A DNA stretch of 64,000 nucleotides from Alteromonas sp. RKMC-009 (GTDB lineage Bacteria > Pseudomonadota > Gammaproteobacteria > Enterobacterales > Alteromonadaceae): NCBI RefSeq assembly GCF_003584565.2, contig NZ_CP031010.1, positions 1,798,001 to 1,862,000 of the forward strand. Direction: 5' to 3'. Numbering within the stretch: the first letter of the stretch is position 1; each line of letters starts with the position of its first letter. This document shows, one piece after another, positions 45,681 to 54,989 of the stretch. A model generated the notes under the pieces. That model was not told the DNA's origin, did not search any database, and was given only the letters and a program-made list of their open reading frames with translations. The translations under genes were made by a program, and so were the position numbers.

Positions 45681-46952
45681 TTACAGACTGGCTAAGGTGT
45701 CATAAATGCCCGTTGTCAGTCTTTCAAGTTGGCTTTCAGTAATTATGTACGGTGGCATGATATAAACCAGTTTACCGAAAGGCCGGATCCAGATCCCTTT
45801 TTCGACGAAATGCTTCTGCAGTATGGCCACATTGACCGGTTGTTTCATTTCTACCACACCGATTGCACCCAGCACCCGCACGTCAGCCACGCCGGGAAGC
45901 GCTTTGCACTTTGGCAGGCTGGCTTTCAGTTGTGATTCGATGCCGGCTACCTGTTTTTGCCAGTGCCCTTCATTAATCAGTGACAGACTGGCATTTGCTA
46001 CAGCACAGGCCAGCGGGTTACCCATGTATGTCGGGCCGTGCATGAATACGCCGGGTTCTCCCTGGCACACACCCTGTGCCACATCTTCAGAACACAGCGT
46101 TGCGGCAAGGGTCAGATAGCCGCCGGTGAGCGCTTTTCCTACACACATAATATCCGGGCTGATATGAGCATGATCACAGCCGAACAATTTTCCGGTGCGG
46201 CCAAAACCCGTGGCTATCTCATCACAGATAAGGAGCACATCATAGGCATCACACAATTGACGGCAGCGCTTCAGGTACTCCGGATGATATATCCGCATGC
46301 CGCCGGCACCCTGAACCACCGGCTCAATGATCAGAGCGGCTAATTCATGATGATGGCGTTCAAATAGTTCCTGAAGGGGTAAAATGTCATCTTCACTGAA
46401 GGTTTGATCAAACCGGGTTTGCGGAGCGGGCGCAAACACCTGCTTACTGAGTACACCGGAGAATAAGCTGTGCATCCCGTTGACCGGATCGCATACCGAC
46501 ATGGCGGCGAAGGTATCGCCGTGATAACCATTGCGGGGGGCGATAATCCGGTGCTTTTCCTGACGGCCCTGACAGGCCCAGTACTGCAAGGCCATTTTCA
46601 GTGCCACTTCAACAGATACCGAGCCGGAGTCGGCCAGAAAGACCCGGTTCATGCCGTCCGGTGCCATATTAAGCAGCGTGCGGCAAAGTGATACCGCCGG
46701 GTCATGGGTCAGACCGCCAAACATGACATGGGAAAACTTGTCGATTTGCTGTTTGGCTGCGTTGTTCAACACCGGATGATTGTAGCCATGGATGGCTGCC
46801 CACCAACTCGACATACCGTCGACCAGGTTCTCACCGGTGGCCAGACTAATTTCTGCGCCGTCAGCTCCGGTCACCTCAAAACAGGGCAGGGGGGAGACGG
46901 CAGACGTATAAGGGTGCCAGATATGCTGGCGATCAAACTCAATATTGCTCAA
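45681..46952 (-). CDS. bioA: Adenosylmethionine-8-amino-7-oxononanoate aminotransferase
   Basis: 423 residues from a TTG at 46952 (SNIEFDRQHIWHPYTS); E. coli BioA has 429 and also begins just before this motif. The frame is open to an ATG at 47012, which would add 20 non-conserved residues and run through the palindromic bio control region; neither start has a good ribosome site. PLP-enzyme motifs: DGMSSWWAAIHGYNHP, FLADSGSVSVEVALKMALQYW, LLICDEIATGFGRTG and the Lys in CVGKALTGGYL. It makes 7,8-diaminopelargonate. Divergent from bioBFCD. Confidence 0.94.
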   Translation of the reverse strand: MSNIEFDRQHIWHPYTSAVSPLPCFEVTGADGAEISLATGENLVDGMSSWWAAIHGYNHPVLNNAAKQQIDKFSHVMFGGLTHDPAVSLCRTLLNMAPDGMNRVFLADSGSVSVEVALKMALQYWACQGRQEKHRIIAPRNGYHGDTFAAMSVCDPVNGMHSLFSGVLSKQVFAPAPQTRFDQTFSEDDILPLQELFERHHHELAALIIEPVVQGAGGMRIYHPEYLKRCRQLCDAYDVLLICDEIATGFGRTGKLFGCDHAHISPDIMCVGKALTGGYLTLAATLCSEDVAQGVCQGEPGVFMHGPTYMGNPLACAVANASLSLINEGHWQKQVAGIESQLKASLPKCKALPGVADVRVLGAIGVVEMKQPVNVAILQKHFVEKGIWIRPFGKLVYIMPPYIITESQLERLTTGIYDTLASL

Positions 46953-46984
46953 AATGTAACCATTGGTAAAGGTTTGAAAATGGT

Positions 46985-47017
46985 CAGAGTTGACAACTCT
47001 GTAACCAGGCATAGACT
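46985..47017. promoter_or_regulatory. Palindrome and promoter between bioA and bioB
   Basis: A perfect 17-base palindrome CAGAGTTG-A-CAACTCTG (46985-47001) contains the consensus -35 TTGACA (46990-46995). With a 16-base spacer, TAGACT (47012-47017) is the likely -10 for bioB. The palindrome overlaps the -35, a good place for a repressor. The enterobacterial BirA operator is TTGTAAACC-type; this sequence does not match it well, so the regulator is left open. Confidence 0.5.
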
Positions 47018-47050
47018 AAGCCAGCATTTCTCATTAGTAAAGGATAGGGC

Positions 47051-48151
47051 ATGACCATCGCGTCCAACGCACCACAACATCAGGCAGACATTCGCCATGA
47101 CTGGACCAAAGCCGAAGTTAAGGCACTTTTCGCATTGCCATTTAATGACTTACTGTTCAAAGCCCAAACGGTTCACCGTCAGTATTTCGATCCGAACGAA
47201 GTGCAGGTGAGCACGTTATTATCAATTAAAACCGGCGCGTGTCCGGAAGACTGTAAATATTGCCCGCAAAGTGCCCGCTATGATACCGGATTAGAAAAAG
47301 AGCGCTTACTGGAAATTGAAAAAGTGATTCAGCGCGCTAAAGAAGCGAAAGCCACCGGATCCACCCGTTTCTGTATGGGAGCTGCATGGCGTAACCCCCG
47401 TGACCGCGATATGCCATATGTCACCCAAATGGTGTCTGAAGTGAAAAAGCTTGGTCTGGAGACCTGTATGACGCTGGGTATGCTTACCCGCGAGCAGGCA
47501 GTGGCACTGAAGCAGGCCGGTCTGGATTACTACAACCACAATCTGGATACTTCCCCTGAGTTTTACGGTGACATCATTACAACCCGTACCTATGACGACC
47601 GTCTTAATACCTTGCAGAATGTGCGTGATGCCGGCATGAACGTATGTTCCGGCGGTATTGTGGGCATGGGTGAATCTGCAGAAGACCGTGCAAGCCTGCT
47701 GATGCAACTGGCTAATCTGCCGGAACAGCCGCAAAGCGTTCCCATTAATATGCTGGTGAAAGTAGAAGGTACGCCGCTGGATAAAGTGGACGATCTCGAA
47801 CCATTCGAATTTATCCGGACCATTGCTGTCGCCCGCATCATGATGCCTGCCTCACACGTGCGTTTATCCGCCGGCCGTGAAAACATGAATGAACAGATGC
47901 AGGCGCTGTGTTTTATGGCCGGTGCCAACTCGATTTTTTACGGTTGCAAGCTGCTGACAACCTCTAACCCGGATACCCACGAGGACGTGTTGTTATTCCG
48001 TAAGCTGGGCATTAACGCTGAGCGCACCCGCGAGTTCTCTGATGAAGCCCATGAGCAGGCATTGCAGGAAGAAATTGCTGCGCAATCAGCGCCGGCCGAC
48101 TTGTTTTACGATGCCACCGCGCCGCGCAAAACCGCGCCTGCGGAGGCCTGA
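47051..48151 (+). CDS. bioB: Biotin synthase
   Basis: 366 residues. Radical-SAM cluster motif [14 protein letters not shown], followed by family motifs [28 protein letters not shown] and [11 protein letters not shown]; the Arg ligand of the [2Fe-2S] cluster is in [11 protein letters not shown]. It inserts sulfur into dethiobiotin. Its stop TGA shares a base with the bioF ATG. First gene of bioBFCD. Confidence 0.97.
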   Translation: MTIASNAPQHQADIRHDWTKAEVKALFALPFNDLLFKAQTVHRQYFDPNEVQVSTLLSIKTGACPEDCKYCPQSARYDTGLEKERLLEIEKVIQRAKEAKATGSTRFCMGAAWRNPRDRDMPYVTQMVSEVKKLGLETCMTLGMLTREQAVALKQAGLDYYNHNLDTSPEFYGDIITTRTYDDRLNTLQNVRDAGMNVCSGGIVGMGESAEDRASLLMQLANLPEQPQSVPINMLVKVEGTPLDKVDDLEPFEFIRTIAVARIMMPASHVRLSAGRENMNEQMQALCFMAGANSIFYGCKLLTTSNPDTHEDVLLFRKLGINAERTREFSDEAHEQALQEEIAAQSAPADLFYDATAPRKTAPAEA

Positions 48152-49308
48152 TGGCATTTGATTTTATCAATGCTGAGCTTCAGAAAAAGCAGGATGCCGG
48201 TTACTTACGTCGCCGGCATTGTGTGGAATATGAAAAAGACGGCATTATTTGTGTAGCCGGCGAGCACTACCTGAACTTTGCCAGTAACGATTATCTGGGC
48301 ATGCGCCAGCATCCGGGTGTGCTGCAAAGCTGGGTAGAAGGCTTAGCCCAGTTTGGTGGTGGCAGTGGCGCGTCTCCGTTAGTGACGGGCTACACCCAGG
48401 CCCATGCGGCCCTTGAAGCCTATCTTGAAGAGCATCTTCAGCGTGAAGCGGTACTGCTGTTTAATTCCGGCTTTGCAGCGAATCAGGCCATCTGTCAGGC
48501 ACTGTTTCAAAATGGTGGCAACGTACTGGCCGACAAATACATGCATGCTTCATTCATTGACGGCGTGCTTGCCAGCAAAGCTGAATTCAAGCGTTTCCGT
48601 CATAACGATTTAGCGCACTGCGAAGCACTACTATCCGGTTTATCCGGCGATACCCTTATCGCCAGTGAAAGTATTTTCAGCATGGACGGAGACAGCGCAC
48701 CGGTTGAAGGACTTGTGTCTCAAAGCCGAAAAAGCGGCGCGTGGCTGATGCTGGATGACGCCCACGGATTTGGCGTACTGGGCGAAAATGGTTTTGGTGT
48801 GGCAGAGCATTATCAGCTCACGCAGCAGGATTTACCTGTATTGATGGGCACATTCGGCAAGGCGGTGGGGACAGCCGGTGCCTTCGTTGCCGGCAGTCAG
48901 GCCTTTATTGATTATCTGGTCAATCACGCCAGGCATTATATTTACTCCACCGCGCTGCCGGCCTCTCAGGCTATTGCTACCTTGTATTCGCTTACGGCCA
49001 TATCAACGGGTGATGAGCGTAAAAGGCTACATGAGAACATTGCGACATTTCGTTCTCTTGCACTGGCGCAGGGTCTTCAGTTAACTGAATCTGTCAGTGC
49101 GATTCAGCCTGTGATGTGCGGCGATCCTCATAAGGCGCTGGCATTGTCTGAAGCGCTGAAACAACGTGGAATATGGGTACCGGCAATACGTTATCCGACA
49201 GTGCCGAAAGGGGCTGACAGATTGCGGATCACCATGACTGCCCAACACAGTGCCCGGGATATCAGTGTGCTGGTGGATGCATTAATGCTGGCTATGGAGG
49301 CGGTGTGA
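48151..49308 (+). CDS. bioF: 8-amino-7-oxononanoate synthase
   Basis: 385 residues (E. coli 384). PLP-dependent alpha-oxoamine synthase with NFASNDYLGMRQHP, GSGASPLVTGY, DDAHGFGVLGENG and the PLP Lys in LMGTFGKAVGTAGAF. It condenses pimeloyl-ACP with alanine. Overlaps bioB by one base and bioC by four. Confidence 0.96.
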   Translation: MAFDFINAELQKKQDAGYLRRRHCVEYEKDGIICVAGEHYLNFASNDYLGMRQHPGVLQSWVEGLAQFGGGSGASPLVTGYTQAHAALEAYLEEHLQREAVLLFNSGFAANQAICQALFQNGGNVLADKYMHASFIDGVLASKAEFKRFRHNDLAHCEALLSGLSGDTLIASESIFSMDGDSAPVEGLVSQSRKSGAWLMLDDAHGFGVLGENGFGVAEHYQLTQQDLPVLMGTFGKAVGTAGAFVAGSQAFIDYLVNHARHYIYSTALPASQAIATLYSLTAISTGDERKRLHENIATFRSLALAQGLQLTESVSAIQPVMCGDPHKALALSEALKQRGIWVPAIRYPTVPKGADRLRITMTAQHSARDISVLVDALMLAMEAV

Positions 49309-50099
49309 ATCAACCCGCTTCAAAAACCGCTGAAACAACCGTATCCCGCAAACAGGCGATTGCTGCCCGCTTTGACCGTGCCGCTGACTCATATAATCAG
49401 GTGGCAGGAGTTCAGGCCCGTATCGCTGCTGATGCCCGTAGATTGTTGCCCGTTGAGCCCGGCAGCAGGGTACTTGATATCGGCTGCGCCACAGGGCGGG
49501 AAACCATATTGCTGGCGAAAAACGGTGCACAAGTTACCGGTCTTGATATTGCCGCAGATATGCTCCAAAAGGCGCGGCGGGATTATCCGTCTCTGACATT
49601 CAAAGAAGGTGATGCAGATGCACTGCCTTTTTCTGCACAGCAATTTGATGCGGTATTTTCCTCAATGGCGTTGCAGTGGAGTGATGATCCAGCCACGGCG
49701 ATGCCGGAAATTGCCAGGGTGCTTAAACCCGGAGGCAGAGCGCAGTTAGCCATTATGGTTGCCGGTTCTTTTCATGAGCTTATTCAGGCCCGTTCAGTGG
49801 CGGGGTTGCCTGAATCCGTGAACACCTTGCCGCAGTCACTGGTGTGGGAAAAAGCCGCCTGCCAGGCTGGCTTTCATGTGGTGAAAAGTACGGTTGAAAC
49901 GTACACAGAGCACTTTGACGGAATACGCAGTCTGCTGCATTCAATTACTAAAGCCGGTGCAGGTTTATCAGACAGCGGACACGCTCAGCATTCTTTCACC
50001 CGGCATTCACTGAAAGCGTTGGAAAAGGCTTTCTGCACCGCCCCGGACGGCAAGCTGCCCCTCACTTATCACGTATTACAGATATCGCTGGAACGCTAA
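49305..50099 (+). CDS. bioC: Malonyl-ACP O-methyltransferase
   Basis: 264 residues from a GTG overlapping the bioF stop. SAM-binding motif VLDIGCATGRETILLA, acidic loop LDIAADMLQKA, and VFSSMALQWSDDPATAM, typical of BioC. It methylates malonyl-ACP to start pimelate synthesis. The matching esterase BioH is not in this window. Confidence 0.9.
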   Translation: MNQPASKTAETTVSRKQAIAARFDRAADSYNQVAGVQARIAADARRLLPVEPGSRVLDIGCATGRETILLAKNGAQVTGLDIAADMLQKARRDYPSLTFKEGDADALPFSAQQFDAVFSSMALQWSDDPATAMPEIARVLKPGGRAQLAIMVAGSFHELIQARSVAGLPESVNTLPQSLVWEKAACQAGFHVVKSTVETYTEHFDGIRSLLHSITKAGAGLSDSGHAQHSFTRHSLKALEKAFCTAPDGKLPLTYHVLQISLER

Positions 50100-50102
50100 T
50101 TT

Positions 50103-50777
50103 ATGCACGCTTATTTTGTTACCGGTACCGACACAGAAGTAGGTAAAACCTTTGTGTCGTCTTTATTTTTAAAGGCTGCGGCGCAATCAGGGCTTTCCTC
50201 TGTGGGGTACAAGCCAGTCTCTGCCGGATGTGAAGTCATTGACGGCATGCTCAGCAACGAAGATGCAAGAGCTTTACATGCGGCGTCCTCGTTACCCGTA
50301 TCACTTCAGGAAGTGAATCCGGTGACCCTTGAACCGCCTGTTGCACCGCATATTGCTGCAGAGCAGGCAGGTTTAAAAATTGAAAAAGAAGATCTGATTC
50401 AAGGGTACGAACATCTGGCAGGGAAGCACCCTGACTTTATGCTCATGGAAGGGGCCGGTGGCTGGCGGTTACCGTTAGGTAATGACCTCTGGATGCCACA
50501 AATCGTTCAGGCACTTAAGCTGGATGTCATTGTGGTAGTGGGCATGCGGCTGGGATGCCTGAATCATGCCGTACTCACCTGTGAAGCCATTTTAAAGGAC
50601 GGCCTGAGTATTAAAGGCTGGGTGGCGAATCAGTTGTCTGCTGATATGCCGGTATACGATGAAAATCTGGCGACACTTAAAGCCGTGTTGCCTGCTCCCA
50701 TGCTGGCCGAAATTCCTTTCGGCGCAGATGAGAATACGGTAGCAGACCTGATATCAACGGTGCAGAAACTGGCTTAA
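50103..50777 (+). CDS. bioD: Dethiobiotin synthetase
   Basis: 224 residues. P-loop variant FVTGTDTEVGKTFVSS, the Lys in GYKPVSAGCE and EGAGGWRLPLG are BioD signatures. It closes the ureido ring with CO2 and ATP. Its last 24 bases overlap the convergent end of pepE. Confidence 0.95.
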   Translation: MHAYFVTGTDTEVGKTFVSSLFLKAAAQSGLSSVGYKPVSAGCEVIDGMLSNEDARALHAASSLPVSLQEVNPVTLEPPVAPHIAAEQAGLKIEKEDLIQGYEHLAGKHPDFMLMEGAGGWRLPLGNDLWMPQIVQALKLDVIVVVGMRLGCLNHAVLTCEAILKDGLSIKGWVANQLSADMPVYDENLATLKAVLPAPMLAEIPFGADENTVADLISTVQKLA

Positions 50778-51470
50778 GTCATCACCGTCTTCAATGGCGG
50801 TTTTTTCTTTTCCTGAGAATACAAAACCGCCATATTCCCCTTTAAATGTCAGTTTGCCTCTGGATAGCTCCAGCGCAGTGCCTTCACGTATTGCCAGTAC
50901 CGGTGTATCCGGATTCAGGGTAGTGAATTCAGCAAGACGTTGATCTCTGGTTTCCCCGTTAAAACCCGGCGGGTGATAATCGGAATAGTGCGGATTCAGC
51001 TGACAGGGAAGCAGCGCCAGCGCGTCAAACGACGGCGGCTCGATAACAGGCATGTCATTGGTGGTTCTGATGGTGGCACCGCAAATATTTGAACCGGCAC
51101 TCCATCCGATGTAGGGAACGCCTGATTCAATGGCCAGGCATATAGGCGCAATAAGCGAGTTTTTATACAGATTTGCCAGCAAATTAAAGGTGTTACCACC
51201 GCCGGTTAATATTGCTTTGCCTGCCTGAATGGCTTCTGTTACTGCTTGTGCAGGATGCTCAAATGTATGTAACCCGGTAACACGGCATTCAGGTAAAGCA
51301 GCCTGTACTTTTGCTGTGTACTCGTCAAAAGATACTTTCACACCGGCGTAAGGTATAAACAGTACATCCCGTTTGTCACCCAAATGAGAAAGGATCATGG
51401 GTTTGGCGTGGGCAAGATAGTCTTCGTCTCCCACACGGGAACTGCTGAGCATCAGCACATGAGCAGGCAT
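50754..51470 (-). CDS. pepE: Alpha-aspartyl dipeptidase (peptidase E)
   Basis: 238 residues from the ATG at 51470 (MPAHVLMLSSSRVG, GGAG upstream); the frame continues 56 codons further but without family similarity. E. coli PepE has 229. The nucleophile Ser lies in YIGWSAGSNICG, with LTGGGNTFNLL and PCQLNPHYSDYHPPGFNGETR as other family motifs. It splits Asp-X dipeptides in the cytoplasm. Confidence 0.93.
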   Translation of the reverse strand: MPAHVLMLSSSRVGDEDYLAHAKPMILSHLGDKRDVLFIPYAGVKVSFDEYTAKVQAALPECRVTGLHTFEHPAQAVTEAIQAGKAILTGGGNTFNLLANLYKNSLIAPICLAIESGVPYIGWSAGSNICGATIRTTNDMPVIEPPSFDALALLPCQLNPHYSDYHPPGFNGETRDQRLAEFTTLNPDTPVLAIREGTALELSRGKLTFKGEYGGFVFSGKEKTAIEDGDDLSQFLHR

Positions 51471-51618
51471 GGTCACTCCGGAAATTGAATTTTTTGATTT
51501 TAAAAGATGATACGCGAACACGAACCCTGTGTTTAGTGTGGTGTACAAATAACTTTTTGGAAAGGGAGAGAGGAAGAAAACCGGAACGTCCCGGATACTT
51601 TTCATATTCTGTATCTGA

Positions 51619-51652
51619 TTTCCCCTCAAACAAAACAAAGTTTGAGGGGAAA
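51619..51652. repeat. Perfect 13-bp inverted repeat
   Basis: TTTCCCCTCAAAC (51619-51631) and GTTTGAGGGGAAA (51640-51652) around AAAACAAA. It lies between the small lipoprotein gene and pepE, both leftward. There is no T run after either arm, so it is not a standard intrinsic terminator, though it could still end the lipoprotein transcript. Confidence 0.6.
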
Positions 51653-51693
51653 CGGTGACATGGATAAGTGAAGGTTTACAACTGTATGACTAC

Positions 51694-51996
51694 TCAGAAT
51701 TGTCCCTGAGGCGGTCTCCGGCCCGGAGGCTCACCCATATTATCAGGCCGGCAGGCCAGTTCTTCTGATGAAGTGTCTTCGTCTGGCCCGGATGGCGGCG
51801 CCATACACTGGCCTGACATTGTCTCACCATCCCGTCCGCTCATGGAGCAACTGTCACCCTCTGATGAAGATGCACAGGCGTCAAATGCTTCCTGAGGGAT
51901 TGAAGGCCGTTCCTCCCGTTCCGCTGCACAGGCGGCAAGTGCAGTGAATCCTGCTACAAAAATGACACAGCGCTTAATCGATTGTTTCTTTACCAT
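51694..51996 (-). CDS. Small Cys-rich lipoprotein of unknown function
   Basis: 100 residues. Lipoprotein signal (CVIFVAGFTALAAC). The mature part has four further cysteines in a regular motif: EAFDACASSSEGDSCSMSG ... GETMSGQC ... EELACRPDN, and ends Pro/Gly-rich (MGEPPGRRPPQGQF). This AxxACxxxxxGxxC ... GxC ... LxC spacing recurs in small secreted proteins of marine gammaproteobacteria as far as I recall; no function is known to me. Probably two disulfides in the periplasm. Confidence 0.7.
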   Translation of the reverse strand: MVKKQSIKRCVIFVAGFTALAACAAEREERPSIPQEAFDACASSSEGDSCSMSGRDGETMSGQCMAPPSGPDEDTSSEELACRPDNMGEPPGRRPPQGQF

Positions 51997-52206
51997 AGTA
52001 TGTTCCGGTTGGGCTTAAGGTATTCTTAACTGACTACCGTAATGGTCTTTGTGTTCTTTTCTTTTCGATTTCTTTACGCTGTTCAACGGTATGTTAAATG
52101 TTAATTTGACGAAAAAGTACAATTGATTGCGGGAATAGTGACTAAACGCAGGTGTTAAATTCATTCACGATAGGTTAACAATTTAGTCCTTTGCCGGAAG
52201 AAAAAA

Positions 52207-53385
52207 ATGAATACCACCAAAACTGATGTCGCTATTATCGGTGCAGGCCCGTCGGGACTGATGCTGGGCCACCTGCTCACTCAGGCAGGCATCAACTGTA
52301 TCATCGTAGAACGTAAATCACCGGATTATGTGTTAAGCCGTATCCGCGCCGGAGTGCTTGAACAGTGCACCCTACAGGTAATGGAAAAGCTTGGTCTGGA
52401 CAGCAGACTGAAAGCTGAAGGTTTACCACACAATGGCGTTATTCTCGCTGATGGCGAAAGGGTCATTGAAATTGATGTGAAGGGGTTGACCGGCAGCCAG
52501 GTGGTTGTTTATGGCCAGACTGAGATTACCAAAGATCTCATGGACGCATCAGACAGTCGCGGTGTAATGCGGGTATACGATGCAGATGATGTAGCTCTGC
52601 ATAATATTGAAACTGAAGCACCCTGCGTAACTTATACAAAAAACGGTGAACCTCATCGTATCGATTGCCGGTTTATCGCCGGTTGTGACGGCTTCCACGG
52701 GCCTTCCCGTAAAGCCATGCCGGGAAGCAACACGAACTACGTGGAAAAGGTCTATCCATTCGGCTGGCTGGGAGTACTGGCAGATGTGCCGCCTGCCACA
52801 CACGAAGTGGCATACAGCAACCACGACCGTGGTTTTGCCTTATCTTCAATGCGGTCACTTACACGCAGCCGCTATTACATTCAGGTAGGGCTGGATGAAA
52901 AGGTGGAAGACTGGTCTGATGAACGGTTCTGGGATGAACTGGCTGTTCGCCTGGGTCCTGAAATCTCCTCAAAGCTGGTGACCGGGCCTTCAATCGAAAA
53001 ATCTATTGCGCCACTGCGTTCATTTATTTTTGGCAGCATGCGTCACGGCAGCCTGTTTCTCGCGGGAGATTCTGCGCATATCGTGCCGCCCACCGGCGCG
53101 AAAGGCCTCAATCTGGCATCTTCGGATATCACCTACTTGTCGGCAGCAATAATCAGTTACTTCAAAGAGAAGCAATCTGATGGCATTAACCTGTACTCTG
53201 AAAAAGCGCTGAACCGCGTATGGAAGTCGTCACGTTTTTCATGGTATCTCACCACGCTGATGCACCGATTCCCTGAAGGCGGAGAGTTTGACCGCAAGAT
53301 GCAGGTGGCGGAACTGGAATACATTGCCGGCTCAAAAGCAGCGCAGACCACTATTGCTGAAAACTACATAGGTCTGCCACTTTAA
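52207..53385 (+). CDS. pobA: 4-hydroxybenzoate 3-monooxygenase
   Basis: 392 residues, the usual length. FAD-binding GAGPSGLMLGHLL near the N terminus, RIRAGVLEQCTLQVMEKLG (typical of PobA), the DG motif in CRFIAGCDGFHGPSR, and LFLAGDSAHIVPPTGAKGLN. It converts 4-hydroxybenzoate to protocatechuate with NADPH and O2. No pobR-type regulator or protocatechuate genes are adjacent, so the rest of the pathway must be elsewhere. Confidence 0.94.
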   Translation: MNTTKTDVAIIGAGPSGLMLGHLLTQAGINCIIVERKSPDYVLSRIRAGVLEQCTLQVMEKLGLDSRLKAEGLPHNGVILADGERVIEIDVKGLTGSQVVVYGQTEITKDLMDASDSRGVMRVYDADDVALHNIETEAPCVTYTKNGEPHRIDCRFIAGCDGFHGPSRKAMPGSNTNYVEKVYPFGWLGVLADVPPATHEVAYSNHDRGFALSSMRSLTRSRYYIQVGLDEKVEDWSDERFWDELAVRLGPEISSKLVTGPSIEKSIAPLRSFIFGSMRHGSLFLAGDSAHIVPPTGAKGLNLASSDITYLSAAIISYFKEKQSDGINLYSEKALNRVWKSSRFSWYLTTLMHRFPEGGEFDRKMQVAELEYIAGSKAAQTTIAENYIGLPL

Positions 53386-53417
53386 CAGCGCTTTACATCA
53401 TCGCCAGACGTTAGGGT

Positions 53418-53445
53418 AATCCCGGCACGCACGCCGGGATTTTTC
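53418..53445 (+). terminator. Intrinsic terminator of pobA
   Basis: AATCCCGGC / GCCGGGATT (53418-53426, 53433-53441), followed by T residues. Located between convergent pobA and gdhA. Confidence 0.8.
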
Positions 53446-53458
53446 TCTTATTAGTGAA

Positions 53459-54799
53459 CTACAGGCCCTGGGCAACCATCGCATCTGCCAGGCGTCTGAA
53501 TGCGGCGATATTCGCGCCCTTTGCATAATCAGTAAAACCGTCTTCACGGCCTTCTTCCACACATTGTTCATGAATGTGCTTCATGATTTTTTTCAGTTCG
53601 TTATCCAGTGTGTCATAACTGCTTCTGCGAAAACTGGCGTTTTGCATCATTTCCAGGCCTGACAATGCGACGCCGCCGGCGTTAGAAGCCTTACCCGGTA
53701 CGAAAGGAATACGGTGTTCAGCAAACACTTTCTGTGCGTTAGCAGTGCACGGCATGTTTGCACCTTCCAGCACGTACTTTACGCCGTTCCCGCAAAGCAT
53801 ATCAGCGTCATCTTCATCCAGCTCATTTTGCGTCGCGCAGGGCAGGCAGATATCTGCGGTCTGATGCCATGGCTTTTTGCCTTCGTGCCATTCTCCGCCA
53901 CTCTTCTCCCTGATGGCTAAAAGGATGTTGTCATAGTTGTGCTTCTGCTCAATTGCAAACTGAATGTCCTGCTTTGACAAACCGTCCTCTTTTATCAGGC
54001 AACCACGGCTGTTCGACAGGCTTGTCACCACAGCGCCGGATTCACAGGCTTTCAGCGCAGCGTGCAGCGCCACATTGCCCGCGCCGCTGATTCCGGTGCG
54101 TTTGCCTTCGAGGGTATCGTCATGTGCAGCCAATACCTCCTGTAACATGTAAATCAAACCGAACCCGGTGGCTTCTGTGCGCACATGGCTGCCGCCGAAT
54201 GAAATGTCCTTTCCTGTCAGCGTGCCGCCAAATTGATTGTGAATACGGCGGTACTGGCCGTACATGAATCCGATTTCCCGGCTGCTGACGTTAATATCGC
54301 CGGCGGGTACGTCGGTCTGCGGGCCGATATGACGTTGCAATTCAGCCATGAACGCCTGGCAAAAGCGCATGATTTCAGTGTCGCTTCTGCCTTTCGGATT
54401 GAAATCAGAGCCACCCTTCGCGCCGCCCATGGGCAGGCCGGTTAATGCATTTTTGAAGGATTGTTCAAAGGCGAGAAATTTTAAAACAGACTCGTTGACG
54501 GTGGGGTGAAAGCGCAGGCCGCCTTTATACGGGCCAATCAGGCCGTTGTGTTGTACGCGCCATCCGCGGTGTATTTCGACCCCGCCGTCATCGTTCATCC
54601 ACTGAACATTGAAGTGAATAATACGCTCTGGCACGCAGAGCCTTCTGACCACGTCATAGCGTTTGTAAGCTTCCGACGCGTTTGAGACTGGCATGACATG
54701 ATCCACAATCTCCTCAACGGCCTGCAGGTATTCCTTTTGTTCGCCGTACAATTCTGTCAGCCATTTAAGCACGCTGTCACGATTTGATAGTTGACTCAT
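53459..54799 (-). CDS. gdhA: NADP-specific glutamate dehydrogenase
   Basis: 446 residues (E. coli 447). Substrate-site motif GPYKGGLRFHPTVNESVLKFL, catalytic region PMGGAKGGSDFNPKGRSD, and the nucleotide fold GISGAGNVALHAA. Forms glutamate from 2-oxoglutarate and ammonium. Single gene. Confidence 0.97.
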   Translation of the reverse strand: MSQLSNRDSVLKWLTELYGEQKEYLQAVEEIVDHVMPVSNASEAYKRYDVVRRLCVPERIIHFNVQWMNDDGGVEIHRGWRVQHNGLIGPYKGGLRFHPTVNESVLKFLAFEQSFKNALTGLPMGGAKGGSDFNPKGRSDTEIMRFCQAFMAELQRHIGPQTDVPAGDINVSSREIGFMYGQYRRIHNQFGGTLTGKDISFGGSHVRTEATGFGLIYMLQEVLAAHDDTLEGKRTGISGAGNVALHAALKACESGAVVTSLSNSRGCLIKEDGLSKQDIQFAIEQKHNYDNILLAIREKSGGEWHEGKKPWHQTADICLPCATQNELDEDDADMLCGNGVKYVLEGANMPCTANAQKVFAEHRIPFVPGKASNAGGVALSGLEMMQNASFRRSSYDTLDNELKKIMKHIHEQCVEEGREDGFTDYAKGANIAAFRRLADAMVAQGL

Positions 54800-54989
54800 A
54801 ATGCATTCTGTTTCAATAAATTGTGTGTATTGCTTACCTGTACGGCACTGATGTTGATCATTAATTCCTTGTCATCTGAGGTTTACGGCTGTTCTGAACG
54901 GGATTGCATGGACCGTGGTTGAACCTTGGCGGTAGTGGCGCGTACCCAACAATACAACTGACTTTATTCACTGGATGACAGGAGACATT

